32,303 nucleotides of DNA from Bordetella parapertussis (GTDB lineage Bacteria > Pseudomonadota > Gammaproteobacteria > Burkholderiales > Burkholderiaceae_D), in NCBI GenBank assembly GCA_945866125.1, contig CAMBFZ010000030.1, forward strand, positions 1 to 32,303. Direction: 5' to 3'. The notes beneath the pieces were generated by a model that ran no database searches, was not told where the DNA came from, and saw nothing but the letters and a program-made list of their open reading frames with translations. Both the position numbers and the translations under genes were made by a program. Within the stretch, counting starts at the first letter, position 1. Each line of letters starts with the position of its first letter. Positions 29,785-32,303 of this stretch are shown one piece after another.

Positions 29785-30684
29785 ATGACCGCTGCCTTGC
29801 CTACCGCTTCTGTTCCTCCTGAGATCAAGGCTGAAATTCTGGCCGAAGCCTTGCCCTACATCCGCAAATTTCACGGCAAGACCATTGTGGTCAAATACGG
29901 CGGCAATGCGATGACAGAAGAGCGTCTCAAGCATGGGTTTGCACGCGATGTAATTTTATTGAAGCTGGTGGGGATGAACCCGGTGGTGGTACATGGCGGT
30001 GGCCCGCAGATTGACAATGCACTCAAAAAAATCGGCAAACAGGGCAGCTTCGTGCAAGGCATGCGCATCACCGACGAAGAAACAATGGAAGTCGTTGAGT
30101 GGGTGCTGGGTGGTGAAGTGCAGCAGGATATCGTGATGCTGATTAATCACTATGGCGGTCAGGCGGTGGGCCTGACAGGGAAAGATGGTGGTCTGATTCG
30201 GGCGCGCAAAATGCAAATGCCGGATAGGGACAACCCCGGCAAATTCCTCGACATCGGCTTTGTTGGCGAGATTGACGGAATCAATCCGGCGGTAGTCAAG
30301 GCCTTGCAGGATGATGCGTTCATTCCCATCATTTCGCCGATCGGCTTTGGCGAGGATGGTCAGGCCTACAACATCAATGCGGACCTCGTCGCCGGCAAGA
30401 TCGCCGAGATCCTGCGCGCTGAGAAGCTCATCATGATGACCAATATCCCTGGCGTGCTCGACAAAAATGGCAATCTCCTGACCGACCTGTCGGCCCGCGA
30501 GATTGATGAGATGTTTGCCGATGGGACTATCTCCGGCGGCATGCTGCCGAAAATTTCTTCTGCTTTGGATGCGGCCAAATCCGGTGTCAATACGGTGCAC
30601 ATCATTGACGGCCGGATTGAACATTCGCTGTTGCTCGAAGTGCTGACCGAGCAGGCATTCGGCACCATGATCCGTTCCCATTAA
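29785..30684 (+). CDS. argB: Acetylglutamate kinase
   Basis: ArgB phosphorylates N-acetylglutamate, the second step of arginine synthesis. The 299-residue protein shows VVKYGGNAM, VVVHGGGPQIDN, and the ATP/lysine region SGGMLPKISSALDAAKSGV. A helix ahead of the kinase core (PPEIKAEILAEALPYIRKF) and the C-terminal EHSLLLEVLTEQAFGTMI are the marks of hexameric, arginine-inhibited enzymes, so feedback inhibition is expected. ATG 29785 is chosen from family length; a GTG 13 codons earlier overlaps the -10-like TAAAAT (29753-29758). GGA lies seven bases before the start. It leads directly to the HAD gene. Confidence 0.96.
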   Translation: MTAALPTASVPPEIKAEILAEALPYIRKFHGKTIVVKYGGNAMTEERLKHGFARDVILLKLVGMNPVVVHGGGPQIDNALKKIGKQGSFVQGMRITDEETMEVVEWVLGGEVQQDIVMLINHYGGQAVGLTGKDGGLIRARKMQMPDRDNPGKFLDIGFVGEIDGINPAVVKALQDDAFIPIISPIGFGEDGQAYNINADLVAGKIAEILRAEKLIMMTNIPGVLDKNGNLLTDLSAREIDEMFADGTISGGMLPKISSALDAAKSGVNTVHIIDGRIEHSLLLEVLTEQAFGTMIRSH

Positions 30685-30691
30685 GCGCACC

Positions 30692-31396
30692 ATGCAAAGC
30701 GGCGCGCTGCGCCCGCGGCGACAACTGACCTGGTTGTTCGATCTCGACAATACTTTGCATGATGCGTCGCATGCGATTTTTCCGGCTATTAATGCCAACA
30801 TGAACGCGCTCATTGCGCGTGTTCTGGATGCCGAGCGTAAGCCTGCGCATCCAGAGGCAGTGAATGCGGTTCGACTGGCTTACTGGCAGCGCTACGGCGC
30901 GACGTTGTTGGGCATGATGCGTCATCACGCCGTGCGCGCCGAAGATTTTCTGCGTGACGCCCACCGTTTTGACGATTTGCCGCAGATGATTCGGGCCGAA
31001 CGCGGCTTGGGGCGGCTGCTTAGGCGCTTGCCGGGAAAAAAAATCCTGCTTACCAATGCCCCGGCAAACTACTCGCATGCAGTGCTGCGCCATTTGGGCT
31101 TGCACCGGCATTTTGCCCGCCACATGCCGATCGAATCCATGTTTGTGCATCGGCGGTTGCGGCCCAAGCCCTCCCGACTATTGCTGCGTAAATTATTGGC
31201 CAAACAAGGATTGGCCGCGCGGCATTGCGTGCTGGTTGAAGATACCCTGCAAAATCTGAAGGCAGCGCAATCACTGGGGATGCAAACCGTCTGGACGACC
31301 CAGTATCTGATTGCGGGTGCATCGCGCCCCTGTTTTGTGAATGTCAAAGTAAAATCCCTGATGCAATTACCAAAGCAGCTGCACCGGCTCAGATAA
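30692..31396 (+). CDS. HAD-superfamily pyrimidine 5'-nucleotidase
   Basis: The 234-residue cytoplasmic protein belongs to the HAD-like class of pyrimidine 5'-nucleotidases related to yeast Sdt1 and Phm8. Motif I is WLFDLDNTLHDAS with the nucleophile and acid Asp residues; motif II is LLTNAPANY; motif III lysine lies in RLRPKPSRLLLRKL; motif IV is CVLVEDTLQNLKAA. A cap domain of about 75 residues separates motifs I and II. It begins seven bases after argB, so it is likely in the same transcript. Substrate is inferred from family only. In betaproteobacteria the gene is regularly next to slmA, as here. Confidence 0.88.
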   Translation: MQSGALRPRRQLTWLFDLDNTLHDASHAIFPAINANMNALIARVLDAERKPAHPEAVNAVRLAYWQRYGATLLGMMRHHAVRAEDFLRDAHRFDDLPQMIRAERGLGRLLRRLPGKKILLTNAPANYSHAVLRHLGLHRHFARHMPIESMFVHRRLRPKPSRLLLRKLLAKQGLAARHCVLVEDTLQNLKAAQSLGMQTVWTTQYLIAGASRPCFVNVKVKSLMQLPKQLHRLR

Positions 31397-31452
31397 AACG
31401 CGCATTGAAACGCGCGCGTTGCCACCGATTGATTGCTAAATTAAAAAAACTT

Positions 31453-32028
31453 ATGGCAACCACGAAACCGGGTGAACGCAAGTTGCAAATTTTGCAGACG
31501 CTCGCAACCATGCTTGAAAGTCCTAAGGCCGAGAAGATCACCACGGCCGCATTGGCCGCCAGGCTCGCGGTATCCGAGGCAGCGCTGTACCGGCATTTCG
31601 CGAGCAAAGCGCAGATGTTCGAAGGCCTGATCGACTTTATCGAATCTTCGGTCTTTAGCCTGATCAATCAGATCAATCAACACGAAGAAAGCGGACTGCT
31701 GCAGGCGCGCACCATCGTGAGCATGTTGCTCGATTTCGCGGAGCAAAATCCGGGTATGACCAAGGTCTTGATCGGTGATGCCTTGGTCAATGAGGATGAG
31801 CGACTGCAACAGCGGATGAACCAGTTCGTTGAACGCGTCGACATGGCGTTGCGCCAGTCGTGGAAGCTTGCTGCGGTACAGGGTATGGTGCCGGAAAGCG
31901 ACGCTGCGCCGCGCGCGGGGCTCTTAATGGCATTCGTGATCGGTCGTTGGCATCGTTTTGCCAAGACCGGTTTTCAGCAGCATCCGTCGGAAGGCGCTGC
32001 CGTGCAACTCGCGCTGCTGCTTGGTTGA
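31453..32028 (+). CDS. slmA: Nucleoid occlusion factor SlmA
   Basis: SlmA is a TetR-family DNA-binding protein that blocks FtsZ assembly over the chromosome. The 191-residue product has the helix-turn-helix ITTAALAARLAVSEAALYRH followed by FASKAQMFEGL, then an all-helical ligand-like domain. The sequence GERKLQILQTLATMLE at the start matches the family. It starts at ATG 31453; a longer frame back to 31405 overlaps a GC-rich hairpin (31397-31420). TTGCCA (31419-31424) and TAAAAA (31442-31447), 17 bases apart, are a possible promoter, which would give a leaderless message. It converges on the moeB/thiF-like gene, 54 bases away. Confidence 0.88.
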   Translation: MATTKPGERKLQILQTLATMLESPKAEKITTAALAARLAVSEAALYRHFASKAQMFEGLIDFIESSVFSLINQINQHEESGLLQARTIVSMLLDFAEQNPGMTKVLIGDALVNEDERLQQRMNQFVERVDMALRQSWKLAAVQGMVPESDAAPRAGLLMAFVIGRWHRFAKTGFQQHPSEGAAVQLALLLG

Positions 32029-32082
32029 AGTCATGAAGCGTAAGTGGGCGATCGCGCCAAGCGACCGCATCAAGTAGCCAGA

Positions 32083-32303
32083 CTACGCCGCATCACCGCA
32101 GACGCTACAGGTGGTATTACGCGTGGTGCGGATGCTGGTCCATTCCATATGGCGCGCATCGAGCAGCAGCAGCCGCTGCGATAGCGACGTGCCAATACCC
32201 ATCACGAGTTTGAGTGCTTCGGCTGCCTGCATGGTGCCAATGATGCCCACGAGCGGCGCAAACACGCCCATGGTGGAGCATTGGACTTCCTCAAATTGCT
32301 GGT
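32083..32303 (-). CDS. moeB: MoeB/ThiF-family adenylyltransferase, C-terminal part
   Basis: Only the last 73 or so residues are in the window; the 5' part lies beyond the right end. The reading frame is open to the edge. The visible part shows the cysteine-containing loop VQCSTMGVFAPLVGIIG, QAAEALKLVMGIG, and the C-terminal zinc pair CSVCGD. These fit E1-like enzymes that adenylate sulfur-carrier proteins (MoaD or ThiS) in molybdopterin or thiamine synthesis. MoeB and ThiF cannot be told apart from this fragment. The stop faces slmA, with 54 bases between and no clear terminator. Confidence 0.85.
   Translation of the reverse strand, partial: QQFEEVQCSTMGVFAPLVGIIGTMQAAEALKLVMGIGTSLSQRLLLLDARHMEWTSIRTTRNTTCSVCGDAA

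Noticed and set aside
31397..31420. GC-rich hairpin AACGCGC/GCGCGTT between the HAD gene and slmA
   Set aside because: Weakly defined with a 10-base loop and no T-run; it is not a convincing terminator or SlmA site.

Overview
The window looks like a contiguous piece of a betaproteobacterial chromosome, most like Burkholderiales and probably near Oxalobacteraceae. This rests on protein motifs and gene order: metX-metW, gatCAB divergent from mreBCD-mrdA-mrdB-rlpA, birA-coaX-SPOR protein, and argB-HAD-slmA. I could not run a search, so the family-level placement is inference. Coding density is high. I see no rRNA, tRNA, CRISPR array, insertion sequence or phage gene. Both ends cut genes: ptsI on the left and a MoeB/ThiF-type gene on the right.

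Left part (1-7222). The ptsI end is followed by a long leader, then metX-metW-ampG with ATGA overlaps. The leader has a clear sigma-70 promoter, an RNA that folds like a SAM-II (SAM-alpha) aptamer, and an intrinsic terminator just before metX. This is the most interesting element in the window. A fused SpmA-SpmB membrane protein comes next, then two small exported proteins on the minus strand (a glycine-zipper lipoprotein and a Tyr-Gln-Pro repeat protein) and the exonuclease III gene.

Middle (7315-18663). pyrE converges on the gatC-gatA-gatB operon, which supplies the Asp/Glu-tRNA amidotransferase. Divergent from gatC is the elongation operon mreB-mreC-mreD-mrdA-mrdB-rlpA: actin-like scaffold, its membrane partners, PBP2 transpeptidase, RodA glycosyltransferase and a septal or lytic lipoprotein. 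PBP2 has an unusual repeat-bearing Pro/Ala tail.

Right part (18666-32303). rsmI (minus) and yraN-diaA-dolP (plus) reproduce the E. coli yraL-yraN-yraO-yraP block without lpoA. They are inserted where E. coli runs straight from rlpA to dacA-ybeD-lipB-lipA. A thioredoxin-like gene follows, then dacA-type carboxypeptidase, ybeD, lipB and lipA on the minus strand, preceded by a VanZ-like membrane protein, a thin [2Fe-2S] ferredoxin and a small hydrolase. On the plus strand come birA, coaX and a SPOR-like protein, then argB, a HAD nucleotidase and slmA, facing the partial moeB/thiF gene.

Functionally the window is core metabolism and envelope growth: methionine, pyrimidine, lipoate, biotin, CoA and arginine steps, tRNA amidation, and cell-wall elongation and recycling. 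The less ordinary signals are regulatory RNA and DNA structures and changes at expected active-site residues (DiaA, RlpA).
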